DNA from: Gallaecimonas mangrovi
GTDB taxonomy: Bacteria > Pseudomonadota > Gammaproteobacteria > Enterobacterales > Gallaecimonadaceae
DNA: 64,000 bases
Direction of reading: 5' to 3'
Assembly (NCBI RefSeq): GCF_003367375.1
Contig: NZ_CP031416.1
Coordinates: forward strand, 2,673,501-2,737,500
Position numbers and translations under genes: made by a program
Part shown: one piece after another, positions 23,398 to 31,660 of the stretch
How positions within the stretch are numbered: the stretch's first letter is position 1
How the letters are laid out: each line of letters begins with the position of its first letter
Notes under the pieces: model-generated
Told to the model about the DNA's origin: nothing
What the model saw: only the letters and a program-made list of their open reading frames with translations
Databases searched by the model: none

Positions 23398-25095
23398 ATG
23401 GATGCCGATGTGAATTTGTTTGATAACCTTGACCGCACCTTTCAGGCCGGCTTGGCTAGGCTAACCCTGGGTTTAACCCCGGCCGGTTTGACCGAAGCTT
23501 ACAGCTCGTGGCTTGCCCATTTAGCCATGAGCCCTGGGCGGCTGGCCGAGCTTGCCAGCTTCCCCGTTACCCAACTGCCTGACTACTGGCAAAGCCAAAG
23601 TCAGCCAGTACCGGAAGCAAATAAAGACCCCCGTTTTAAAGATGAGCGCTGGCTGCAGTGGCCCTGGCGTTTTTTGGCAGAAAATTTTCGGCAAAGTGAG
23701 CTGTTCTGGCAAAAAGCCACTGTTGGCATTCATGGCCTTTCAAGCGAATACGAGCGCATTTTGTCGTTTGCGGCGCGCCAATATCTTGATGCGCTCTCCC
23801 CCAGTAACTTTGTGGCCAGTAACCCCGAGCTTATCCATCAAACCCTGGCGCACTTAGGGGAAAACCTGGTGCAAGGCGCCGCCAATGCGCTGGAGGATTG
23901 GCGCCGCGATAAAACCGGTGAACCGCCGGTGGGAGCCGAGGCCTTTGTGCTGGGTGAAAACCTCGCCTGCACCCCCGGCAAAGTGGTGTTTAAAAATACG
24001 CTGATGGAGCTTATTCACTACCAGCCGCGCAGCGAAACCGTGAAAAAAGAGCCGGTGCTGTTTATGCCGGCCTGGATCATGAAGTACTACATTCTCGACC
24101 TGTCCGAACATAACTCCATGGTGCGCTGGCTATTAGAGCAAGGCCATGATGTTTATATGATTTCTTGGAAAAACCCCGGCAGTGAAGACCGTAACCTGGG
24201 CATGGAAGACTATGTGCGCGATGGCGCCCTAAAAGCCATTGAAGTGGCCGGTAGCATCAGCGGTGAACAGCTGCACCTGGCGGGCTATTGCTTAGGGGGA
24301 ACCCTGGCACTACTCACGGCCGCCTTCTTGGGCGGCAAAGAAGAAAAACCGCTAAAAAGCCTGACCCTTTTCGCCGCCCAAGGGGATTTTACCGAAGCCG
24401 GCGAGCTGATGCTGTTTGTCACCCCAAGCGAAGTGGCTTACTTAAAAAACATGATGTGGGCGCAAGGCACTCTGGATACCAAGCAAATGTCGGGCGCCTT
24501 TCAATTGCTGCGCTCAAACGACCTGATTTGGTCGCGGATGGTGCATGAATACCTGATGGGAGAAAAGCCCAGCCTTAACGACCTGATGGCCTGGAATAGC
24601 GATGCCACCCGCATGCCTTATAAAATGCACAGCGAATACCTCGAAAAACTGTTTCTACACAACGAGTTTGCCGAAGGTCGCTACAGCTTATTTGGCGAAC
24701 CGCTGGCCCCCGACGACATCCAGTTGCCTATCTTTGCGGTCGGTACCGAAAAAGACCATGTGGCGCCCTGGGTGTCGGTGCACAAGGTGCATCTGATTGG
24801 CGGCAACGACGTGACCTTTGTGCTGGCCAGCGGCGGCCACAATGGCGGCATTGTCTCGGAGCCCGGCCACCCGCACCGTAGCTATCACATTTTGCATAAA
24901 GCCCCGAAAGACCCTTACCTCTCCCCCCAGCACTGGTTAGAACAAGCGCCGTTAAAACAAGGTTCCTGGTGGCAGCCCTGGCAGCAATGGCTTAGCGACA
25001 ACAGCAGTGGCGACATACCCGCCCCCAAAAACCTGGGCAACCGCCACTACCGCGCCCAGGGCGATGCGCCGGGCAGCTATGTGTTCTTGAAGTAG
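23398..25095 (+). CDS. phaC: Poly(3-hydroxyalkanoate) synthase
   Basis: Polymerises (R)-3-hydroxyacyl-CoA into PHA granules. It has 565 residues, class I size. The N-terminal regulatory half (about 1-200) includes DPRFKDERWLQWPWRF, a standard PhaC signature. The catalytic triad is visible: Cys298 in the lipase-like box GYCLGG, Asp453 in GTEKDHVAPW, and His481 in GGHNGG. It is the first gene of an operon with a MaoC-Pta fusion, a short-chain kinase and a fabI homologue. The ATG at 23398 is preceded by AAGGAGC. Confidence 0.95.
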   Translation: MDADVNLFDNLDRTFQAGLARLTLGLTPAGLTEAYSSWLAHLAMSPGRLAELASFPVTQLPDYWQSQSQPVPEANKDPRFKDERWLQWPWRFLAENFRQSELFWQKATVGIHGLSSEYERILSFAARQYLDALSPSNFVASNPELIHQTLAHLGENLVQGAANALEDWRRDKTGEPPVGAEAFVLGENLACTPGKVVFKNTLMELIHYQPRSETVKKEPVLFMPAWIMKYYILDLSEHNSMVRWLLEQGHDVYMISWKNPGSEDRNLGMEDYVRDGALKAIEVAGSISGEQLHLAGYCLGGTLALLTAAFLGGKEEKPLKSLTLFAAQGDFTEAGELMLFVTPSEVAYLKNMMWAQGTLDTKQMSGAFQLLRSNDLIWSRMVHEYLMGEKPSLNDLMAWNSDATRMPYKMHSEYLEKLFLHNEFAEGRYSLFGEPLAPDDIQLPIFAVGTEKDHVAPWVSVHKVHLIGGNDVTFVLASGGHNGGIVSEPGHPHRSYHILHKAPKDPYLSPQHWLEQAPLKQGSWWQPWQQWLSDNSSGDIPAPKNLGNRHYRAQGDAPGSYVFLK

Positions 25096-25105
25096 GAGCC
25101 AAGAC

Positions 25106-26515
25106 ATGGACAACAACCGCTTAAACAACATTACCTTTGACGAGCTGTCCATCGGCCAGAGCGCCAGCCTTAAGCGCACCCTGACCCAAGACGACATCAA
25201 CCTGTTTGCCGTGATGTCGGGTGACATCAACCCCGCGCATATGAATCCCGAATACGCCAAGGCCAGCCTGTTCCATGGCGTTATTGGCCATGGCATGTGG
25301 TCAGGGGCCTTGATATCAACGGTGCTGGGAACCCAGCTGCCTGGCCCTGGCACCATTTATTTAAGCCAGGATATTCACTTTAAACGGCCGGTGCGCCTTG
25401 GCGATGAAGTAACCGTGACCCTGACCGTAAAAAGCAAGGCCGATACCGGCAAACCGCTGGTCGATTTTGATTGCCAATGCACCAACGAAAATGGTGAGGT
25501 GGTGGTCAGTGGCATTGCCACCGTGCTGGCCCCCACCGAGCATTTATCCATTGAGCGCGCGCATCTACCCAATATCGAGCTGTATCAGGACCATTACCAA
25601 AGCGTTATTGATGCCTGCCATGACCGCGGGGCGGTAAAAACCGCCGTTGTGCACCCGGTCAATAAGGCGTCGCTGCTGGCGGTAAAAGAAGCCTTTGAGG
25701 CCGCCCTTATTGCGCCGGTGTTAGTGGGCCCGAAAGAGCGGATAAGCGCCGCGGCCGATGAAGCCGGTATCGATATTAACCAGTGGCCACTGGTCGATAC
25801 CGAGCACAGCCATGGCGCCGCTGCCAAAGCGGCAGAGCTTGCCGCCAGCGGCGAGGTGGCGGCCATTATGAAAGGCGCGCTTCATACCGACGAACTCTTG
25901 GGCGCGGTGGTCAAAACCAGCAGCGGCCTTCGCACCGAAAGGCGCATATCCCACTGTTATGTCATGGACGTTCGCGGCCACAACAAACCGCTTATTATCA
26001 CCGATGCCGCCATTAACATTGCGCCAAGCCTTGAGGAAAAGGCCGACATCTGCCAAAACGCCATTAACCTTTGGCACACCTTGTTTGGCCAAAAAGGCAC
26101 CCTGCCCAAGGTAGCCATCTTGTCAGCGGTAGAAACGGTGACCAGCCGTATGGCCTCAACCCTGGATGCCGCCAGCCTTTGCAAAATGGCCGACCGCGGC
26201 CAAATCGAAGGCGCCATTCTTGACGGCCCCTTGGCACTGGATAACGCCATCAGCCTGGAAGCCGCGCAAAACAAAGGCATTCAATCACCGGTGGCAGGGG
26301 ATGCCGATATTCTGGTGGTGCCTAATATCGAAGCCGGCAACATGCTCGCCAAACAGTTGACCTTTCTTGGTAAAGCCGACGCTGCCGGCATCGTGCTTGG
26401 TGCCCGGGTACCCATTATTCTGACCAGCCGCGCCGATAGCCTGCGCACCCGGCTGCTGTCTTGCGCGGCGGCGGTATTCCTGGCTGATGCCAGGCAACAA
26501 GGGAGCCTCAAATGA
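25106..26515 (+). CDS. MaoC-like (R)-enoyl-CoA hydratase fused to phosphate acetyl/butyryltransferase
   Basis: 469 residues in two domains. Residues about 10-150 are a MaoC hot-dog hydratase (GDINPAHMNPEYA, then GVIGHGMWSGALIS). Residues about 160-469 are a phosphotransacylase of the PTA/PTB family (KGALHTDELLGAV, MDVRGHNKPLIITDAAINIAP, GPLALDNAIS). The hydratase can make (R)-3-hydroxyacyl-CoA, the PhaC substrate, and the transferase links acyl-CoA with acyl-phosphate. It follows phaC after 10 bases and overlaps the kinase gene by four. This bifunctional architecture is known in proteobacteria. Confidence 0.93.
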   Translation: MDNNRLNNITFDELSIGQSASLKRTLTQDDINLFAVMSGDINPAHMNPEYAKASLFHGVIGHGMWSGALISTVLGTQLPGPGTIYLSQDIHFKRPVRLGDEVTVTLTVKSKADTGKPLVDFDCQCTNENGEVVVSGIATVLAPTEHLSIERAHLPNIELYQDHYQSVIDACHDRGAVKTAVVHPVNKASLLAVKEAFEAALIAPVLVGPKERISAAADEAGIDINQWPLVDTEHSHGAAAKAAELAASGEVAAIMKGALHTDELLGAVVKTSSGLRTERRISHCYVMDVRGHNKPLIITDAAINIAPSLEEKADICQNAINLWHTLFGQKGTLPKVAILSAVETVTSRMASTLDAASLCKMADRGQIEGAILDGPLALDNAISLEAAQNKGIQSPVAGDADILVVPNIEAGNMLAKQLTFLGKADAAGIVLGARVPIILTSRADSLRTRLLSCAAAVFLADARQQGSLK

Positions 26516-27630
26516 CCCCGGCCCTACTGACCATCAACACCGGCTCATCGAGCATTAAATTTCGGCTGTTTGCACTGACAGATAACCTGCCGCTGTTAGC
26601 AGGCGGCAAGGTTGAAGACATCGGCACCGGCGCCCGCTTTAAGGCAAGCCTTGGCAGCGCCCCCCAACAACCGGTGCCACTGGCTGGCGCCGACAATCAC
26701 GACAGTGCCATGGAAGCCGTGCTTAACTGGCTCGATGCCCAGCCGCCGTCTTGGCATTGGGTGGCCGCCGCTCACCGCATTGTGCATGGCGGTGACCGTT
26801 ACACCGACCCGGTGGAGCTAACAGCCGCCGCCATGGACTACCTGGCAGGCCTTTGCCCGCTGGCACCACTGCACCAACCCCATAACTTGGCAGGGGTAAA
26901 AGCCTTGGCAGCAAGGCGCGCTGACATTCGCCAGTTTGGCTGTTTTGACACCGCTTTTCATGCCCGCCACCAACCGCTTTTTAATCGCTATGCCCTGCCC
27001 CAGTCGCTTTTTCAAAAAGGCATTCGCCGCTACGGTTTTCATGGCCTGTCTTACGACTGGATAGCTCATCATTTGCGTAGCGAACACCCGCAGTTGGCCA
27101 GTGGCCGGGTTGTCGCTGCGCACTTGGGCAACGGCGCCAGCCTGTGCGCGATGAAGGATTTGCAAAGTGTTGATACCACCATGGGCATGACCGCCTTAGA
27201 GGGCCTGCCCATGGGCACTCGCTGTGGCAACATCGACGCTGGCGCGGTTATTTATATGGTCAAGGGCCTGGATATGCCGCTTGATGACGTGGAATACCAA
27301 CTCTATGAAGAGTCGGGGTTGAAGGGGCTTTCAGGGCTCAGTAATGACGTGAAAACCCTGCTTGAAAGCAGTAAACCTGAAGCGCAATTTGCCCTTGATT
27401 ACTTTGCTTTTAAGACCGCACAGCAAATCGCCGCCATGGCGGTATCTATTGGCGGTTTAGACACCTTGGTGTTTACCGGTGGCATTGGCGAAAACGCCGC
27501 ACCGGTGCGCTGCAAAATCATGTCGCATCTGGCGCATTTGCCGCCCTTTACCCAGTTGGTGATCGCAGCCAATGAAGAGGGCTGCATGGCGATGGAGATC
27601 CAGGAACACTTTGCCAAGGAGCTATTATGA
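26512..27630 (+). CDS. Acetate/butyrate-type kinase
   Basis: ASKHA-fold acyl kinase of 372 residues, somewhat short for AckA (about 400). It opens with LTINTGSSSIKFRLF, has HRIVHGGD (about 88), FDTAFHARHQP (about 145), RRYGFHGLSYDW (about 175) and HLGNGASLCA (about 205), the acetate-kinase-family phosphate and substrate signatures; FTGGIGENAAPVR lies near the C-terminus. It interconverts short-chain acyl-phosphate and acid with ATP, next to its partner transacylase, so acetate, propionate or butyrate are all possible. Coupled by a four-base overlap on both sides. Confidence 0.9.
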   Translation: MTPALLTINTGSSSIKFRLFALTDNLPLLAGGKVEDIGTGARFKASLGSAPQQPVPLAGADNHDSAMEAVLNWLDAQPPSWHWVAAAHRIVHGGDRYTDPVELTAAAMDYLAGLCPLAPLHQPHNLAGVKALAARRADIRQFGCFDTAFHARHQPLFNRYALPQSLFQKGIRRYGFHGLSYDWIAHHLRSEHPQLASGRVVAAHLGNGASLCAMKDLQSVDTTMGMTALEGLPMGTRCGNIDAGAVIYMVKGLDMPLDDVEYQLYEESGLKGLSGLSNDVKTLLESSKPEAQFALDYFAFKTAQQIAAMAVSIGGLDTLVFTGGIGENAAPVRCKIMSHLAHLPPFTQLVIAANEEGCMAMEIQEHFAKELL

Positions 27631-28385
27631 GCCGCCCGCTGAAAGGCCTGATCGTTGGCCTTGCCAATGCTGATTCAATCGCTTACGGCTGCGCAAAAGC
27701 CTTTAAGGAACAAGGGGCAAGCCTGGCTGTTACCTATCAAAGCGAGAAGGCCAAGCCCTATGTTGAACCCCTGGCAAAGGACTTGGGCAGCGACATTTTT
27801 ATGCCGCTGGATGTACGGTCAGCACCGCAAATGCAGGCACTTTTTGACGCCATTGCTGAAAAATGGGGCCGCCTTGATTTTGTACTGCACTCGGTGGCCT
27901 TTGCCCCGAAGGATGACCTTCAGGGCCGCTTTGTTGACAGCTCTGTCGAGGGCTTTACCTTGGCCATGGACATTTCTTGCCATTCACTGGTGCGCCTGGC
28001 TAAAGCGGCCGAACCGCTGATGAGCGAAGGCGGCGCGCTACTGACCATGAGTTACTACGGCGCCGAAAAGGTGGTGGATAACTACAACCTGATGGGGCCG
28101 GTAAAAGCGGCGCTCGAGGCTAGCGTGCGCTATTTGGCCAAGGAGCTTGGGCCGCAGAATATTCGTATCAATGCCCTTTCTCCGGGGCCGGTTGCAACCA
28201 GAGCCGCCTCTGGCCTTGCCCATTTTGACGCCTTAATGGCACAAGCCGCTACAAAAGCGCCGCTGCATCAGCAGGTGTCCATTGAACAAATTGGCCATGC
28301 CGCGGCGTTTTTGGTGTCAGATAACGCCCAAAACATTACCGGCCAGGTGATTTATGTCGACAACGGTTACAGCGCCTTAGGCTAA
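27627..28385 (+). CDS. fabI: Enoyl-[acyl-carrier-protein] reductase, FabI type
   Basis: NAD(P)H-dependent short-chain dehydrogenase/reductase of 252 residues. The FabI-type nucleotide start GLIVGLANADSIAYGCAKAF, HSVAFAPKDDLQGRFVD and YYGAEKVVDNYNLMGPVKAALE (Tyr and Lys of the active site) are present; SPGPVATRAASGL and a C-terminal VDNGYSALG close it. Because it is inside the PHA operon, it may be a specialised paralogue rather than the housekeeping FabI; the function in PHA metabolism (for example converting crotonyl to butyryl groups) is inference. Confidence 0.88.
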   Translation: MSRPLKGLIVGLANADSIAYGCAKAFKEQGASLAVTYQSEKAKPYVEPLAKDLGSDIFMPLDVRSAPQMQALFDAIAEKWGRLDFVLHSVAFAPKDDLQGRFVDSSVEGFTLAMDISCHSLVRLAKAAEPLMSEGGALLTMSYYGAEKVVDNYNLMGPVKAALEASVRYLAKELGPQNIRINALSPGPVATRAASGLAHFDALMAQAATKAPLHQQVSIEQIGHAAAFLVSDNAQNITGQVIYVDNGYSALG

Positions 28386-28494
28386 TGGTCCTGAAGCCGC
28401 GGCAGCTACGTTATTCACCTAATACGCTGTAAACCCAGAATTTACATCTGTTACCCTGTCTGAAATGGCGCTTTTAACACCACGATGAGGCAAT

Positions 28495-29103
28495 ATGTCT
28501 GACACTATTCCCGGGCCCGATGGCCAGCCACGTTGCCGCTGGTGCCAGGGGGACGACGCCTTTTTCCCCTACCACGACAACGAGTGGGGCTTTCCGGTTG
28601 CCGACGATATCCGTCTTTTTGAAAAGCTCTGCTTGGAAAGCTTCCAGTCGGGCCTGAGCTGGCGAACCATTTTGGCCAAACGTGAAAACTTTCGCCGCGC
28701 CTTCGCCGGCTTTGATTTTCACCAGGTCGCGCAATTTAATGAAGATGACATAACACGTTTGCTAAATGACGCCGGTATTGTTCGCCACCGGGGGAAAATT
28801 GAAGCGGTGATTAATAACGCTCGCTGCGCGCAAGAGCTGGTAGCCAAGGAAGGCTCTTTAGCCGCCTTTTTTTGGCGCTATGAAGAAACCGAGACAGGCC
28901 TTACACCGCAAAGCCGTTCAACGTCAGCGTTGTCGGTAGCGCTGTCCAAAACGCTAAAAAAAATGGGCTGGAAATTTGTTGGCCCCACGACCGTTTATGC
29001 CTTTATGCAAGCCATGGGGCTGGTTAATGACCACGTCCACGACTGCGTAACACGCCAAGCGGTAGTGAAAGCCAGAAAAGCCTTTGTGCCACCGGCCGCT
29101 TAA
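28495..29103 (+). CDS. tag: DNA-3-methyladenine glycosylase I
   Basis: Base-excision repair enzyme removing 3-methyladenine; 202 residues. The N-terminal CRWCQGDDAFFPYHDNEWGFPV carries the first zinc Cys and the conserved YHDxEWG; LCLESFQSGLSWRTILAKRENFRRAF is the core helix pair; KFVGPTTVYAFMQAMGLVNDH carries conserved C-terminal residues including the zinc His, and HDCVTRQ follows. A single gene convergent with idi. ATG 28495 has GATGAGG upstream. Confidence 0.93.
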   Translation: MSDTIPGPDGQPRCRWCQGDDAFFPYHDNEWGFPVADDIRLFEKLCLESFQSGLSWRTILAKRENFRRAFAGFDFHQVAQFNEDDITRLLNDAGIVRHRGKIEAVINNARCAQELVAKEGSLAAFFWRYEETETGLTPQSRSTSALSVALSKTLKKMGWKFVGPTTVYAFMQAMGLVNDHVHDCVTRQAVVKARKAFVPPAA

Positions 29104-29648
29104 GCAGCTTGCGCCTCAATATGGCCAGCCTCTTCAAGCGCCTTTAATTGCGCAACCATCCAGGGGCTAAAAGCCCAAGGGGTTGCCGACACGGCTAACA
29201 GCAAGTCTGAAAGATTGACCCAGTGCCAGTCCATCACTTCATCGGCTAATGGTGCTGGCGGCGTTTGGCAATAGGCCTTAAAGACGGGGCAAAACTCGTT
29301 TTCCATAATGCCGGACGCATCTTGTGCAACATAGCTAAATTCCGGCAACAGCATTTCAATTTTTTGTACCTGCAGCCCCAGTTCATACTGGCAGCGCCGG
29401 GTAACAGCTGCGGCCATCGGTTCACCCGGTAGCGGGTGGCCACAGACCGAGTTGGTCCAGACACCTGGCCAGGCCTTTTTGTTTAGGGACCGGCGGGTGA
29501 GCAAAATTTGGCCTTTGTCATTGAGGATGTAACAGGAAAACGCTAAATGCAGCGGGGTTTGTTGGTGGTGAACACGCGCTTTTTCGATGACGCCAACAGG
29601 CTTGTTGTTCTCATCTAGCAGCACGACTTCTTCAATTATGGCCGTCAT
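29100..29648 (-). CDS. idi: Isopentenyl-diphosphate delta-isomerase, type I
   Basis: Nudix-fold enzyme of 182 residues interconverting IPP and DMAPP. SCYILNDKGQILLTRRSLNKKAWPGVWTNSVCGHP (catalytic Cys in NSVCGHP, about residue 68) and the Glu region MENEFCPVF (about 115) are present. The ATG overlaps the MarR gene's stop (ATGA), so the two are one transcript. It overlaps the 3' end of the convergent glycosylase gene by four bases. Confidence 0.94.
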   Translation of the reverse strand: MTAIIEEVVLLDENNKPVGVIEKARVHHQQTPLHLAFSCYILNDKGQILLTRRSLNKKAWPGVWTNSVCGHPLPGEPMAAAVTRRCQYELGLQVQKIEMLLPEFSYVAQDASGIMENEFCPVFKAYCQTPPAPLADEVMDWHWVNLSDLLLAVSATPWAFSPWMVAQLKALEEAGHIEAQAA

Positions 29649-30061
29649 TTTTCCTCCAGCATCAGCCCCAGAAGCCGGCTCAGCTCTTGCTGCTGGGCCA
29701 CGGACAGGCGATTAAGAAATACATCATCAGCCTCCTTGCTGGCAGGTGCTGCCATCGCAACCACTGCTTTTCCTCGCTCGGACAAGTATACATAGCGCCG
29801 ACGCTTATCCGTCAGGCTCGGCTCTCGGCGTACCAGACCACGGCTTTCCAGGCGCGCCAGTAAATCGGCCAAGGTGGCCTTGGTTGCAACCGCCGGGCCC
29901 ATTAAATCAACCTGCTCTATGCCAGGCTGTTCATCAATGGCGCGCAGCACCGCGAACTGGGGTTTGGTCAACGCATTGATATGCTGTTGCCAAATGGCGG
30001 TATGTTCTTGCATTAACCGGCGCAGTAAGTGAAAAACTTCCCTCCTTACACTTTTTGCCAT
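29645..30061 (-). CDS. MarR-family transcriptional regulator
   Basis: 138 residues with the winged-helix layout LTKPQFAVLRAIDEQPGIEQVDL... TKATLADLLARLESRGLVRREPSLTDKRRRYVYLSERG (about 32-100), the classic MarR recognition helix and wing. It is divergent from the UbiX-type prenyltransferase gene and co-transcribed with idi. The near-palindrome at 30118-30133 in the shared region is its likely operator. Ligand unknown; aromatic acids are common for the family. Confidence 0.92.
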   Translation of the reverse strand: MAKSVRREVFHLLRRLMQEHTAIWQQHINALTKPQFAVLRAIDEQPGIEQVDLMGPAVATKATLADLLARLESRGLVRREPSLTDKRRRYVYLSERGKAVVAMAAPASKEADDVFLNRLSVAQQQELSRLLGLMLEEK

Positions 30062-30117
30062 GCTCTGTTGCCTCAGGCCGCTTGTTTAAGCGATGGCATT
30101 CACCTTACCATAGACAT

Positions 30118-30133
30118 TGTACGTATACGAACA
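30118..30133. promoter_or_regulatory. Palindromic operator candidate between marR and ubiX-type genes
   Basis: TGTACGTATACGAACA, an inverted repeat matching 14 of 16 positions about the central GTATAC, sits 22 bases before the ATG of the divergent prenyltransferase gene and 57 bases before the MarR start. Confidence 0.55.
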
Positions 30134-30155
30134 TTACTAATTTTACGGAGTCGCA

Positions 30156-30725
30156 ATGAGATTAATCGTCGGCATCACTGGTGCCACTGGCGCGCCGTTG
30201 GCAGTGGCACTCCTAAAAGCGCTACGCGACATGAACGATGTTGAAGTGCATTTGGTGATGTCGAAGTGGGCGAAAGTCACTATCGAGACCGAAACCGCCT
30301 ATAAAGCCCACGACCTGGCCGCCCTGGCCGATGTTGTGCACTCGCCAGGAGACCAAGGCGCCAGCATCTCCTCCGGCTCTTTCTTGACCGATGGCATGAT
30401 AGTGATCCCTTGCAGCATGAAAACCCTGGCCGGCATTCGCATGGGGTTTGCTGATGGTTTGGTCGGCCGAGCGGCCGACGTCATACTCAAAGAAGGCCGT
30501 AAGCTGGTACTGGTGCCAAGGGAAACGCCCCTTAGCAGCATTCATTTGGAAAACATGCTGGCGCTGTCAAGAATGGGAGCCGCGATAGTGCCGCCCATGC
30601 CCGCTTACTATAACCAGCCCGAAACCATTGATGATGTCACTAACCACATTGTGGCGCGGGTGCTCGACCAGTTTGGCTTACGTTCCGACAAAGCCAAGAG
30701 GTGGCAAGGTTTGCAGCATAGCTAA
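30156..30725 (+). CDS. ubiX: UbiX/Pad1-family flavin prenyltransferase
   Basis: Makes prenylated FMN, the cofactor of UbiD-type decarboxylases. It has 189 residues: IVGITGATGAPLAVALLKAL (flavin-binding start), SISSGSFLTDGMIVIPCSMKTLAGI, and KLVLVPRETPLSSIHLENM are all family hallmarks. It may serve ubiquinone synthesis (UbiX) or a non-oxidative hydroxyarylic acid decarboxylase (BsdB/EcdB type); no ubiD-like gene is adjacent. The divergent MarR gene favours regulation by an aromatic compound. ATG preceded by CGGAG. Confidence 0.88.
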   Translation: MRLIVGITGATGAPLAVALLKALRDMNDVEVHLVMSKWAKVTIETETAYKAHDLAALADVVHSPGDQGASISSGSFLTDGMIVIPCSMKTLAGIRMGFADGLVGRAADVILKEGRKLVLVPRETPLSSIHLENMLALSRMGAAIVPPMPAYYNQPETIDDVTNHIVARVLDQFGLRSDKAKRWQGLQHS

Positions 30726-30758
30726 CCGGTGGCACAAAAGCCTTGCCGCAAGGTGGCA

Positions 30759-31412
30759 TTATTGCTGCGCTAACACCCACTTTTTAACCGCCGCCATGCT
30801 CGAGAAGCTGGCTGCGGCGCCGGTAAAGTCTTGCGCTTTTGACATTGGCGATGGCACCACCACACAGGGCAGCTTTGCAGCAAGCGCGGCTTTCATGCCA
30901 TGCACCGTATCTTCAACTGCCAGACAATCGGCGGCGCTTAGTCGCAAACGGCTCAGCGCCAGTTGGTAGGTTTGCGGATGCGGCTTGCCATGCTGCACAT
31001 CGTCTCGACTCACGATGGCTTCAAAAAAATGGCTAAGCCGATGAAAACGGCAGGTGGCGTCAACAGCATATTGATTGGCGCCGGTGGCAATAGCCATGCG
31101 TATGCCAGCTTGCTGAAAGGCCGCCAAGGTCTTGGCAACACCAGGCAGTAAAGGAAAGGGGTGTTGTTGTAAAAACCGTTGGCTAAGCCGCGCTTTTTGT
31201 TCGGCTAATGCCGATGGCGATATCGACAAATCAAAGTGTTGCACCAAACGCTGCGCATTTTCGAGGGCAGGAATACCGGCGTAATGGGCTTGGTAATCCT
31301 GCACCTCAAGCTGCAACCCCAATGGCTTCAAAACCCGCTGCCAAAGTACATAGTGCAGCTGCTCTGAATCCACCAAGGTACCATCATGGTCAAAAATAAC
31401 AGCCGTGATCAT
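30759..31412 (-). CDS. HAD-superfamily phosphatase (beta-phosphoglucomutase-like)
   Basis: 217 residues. The DxDGTxxDS motif appears as FDHDGTLVDSE (nucleophile Asp near residue 8; here DHD instead of the common DxD, still two Asp), MAIATGANQYAV holds motif II, KPHPQTYQLAL motif III, and LAVEDTVHGMKAALAA motif IV. The insertion after motif I is the helical cap of subclass I enzymes such as YqaB/GPH. Substrate not identified. The start ATG at 31412 has AAGGAG five bases ahead, better than the GTG two codons upstream. Confidence 0.88.
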   Translation of the reverse strand: MITAVIFDHDGTLVDSEQLHYVLWQRVLKPLGLQLEVQDYQAHYAGIPALENAQRLVQHFDLSISPSALAEQKARLSQRFLQQHPFPLLPGVAKTLAAFQQAGIRMAIATGANQYAVDATCRFHRLSHFFEAIVSRDDVQHGKPHPQTYQLALSRLRLSAADCLAVEDTVHGMKAALAAKLPCVVVPSPMSKAQDFTGAAASFSSMAAVKKWVLAQQ

Positions 31413-31660
31413 CAGCACTCCTTGGCAAATAAAAAACCTTATCTACCCTAGAGTTACCCTAATATGTACTCAAGCGATCACCAACAGTTATTCCTTAGCG
31501 GCTATGGCTATAGAAAAATCGAACATTAATGTTGGTTAAATGTTAAATGCATCGTGTTAGCATATTAAAATACCCATTTTCATATATGCTCTTTTTGCAA
31601 CGCTTTTGAAATGGCGATCAACAACGCGCAGGTTCCCCTTTGCAACGACGTAATGAAGAC
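31413..31660. other. Intergenic region upstream of the GGDEF gene
   Basis: 248 bases between divergent genes with AT-rich promoter-like sequence around 31440-31590. No RNA gene or repeat seen; a 21-codon open frame here has no support. Confidence 0.45.
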
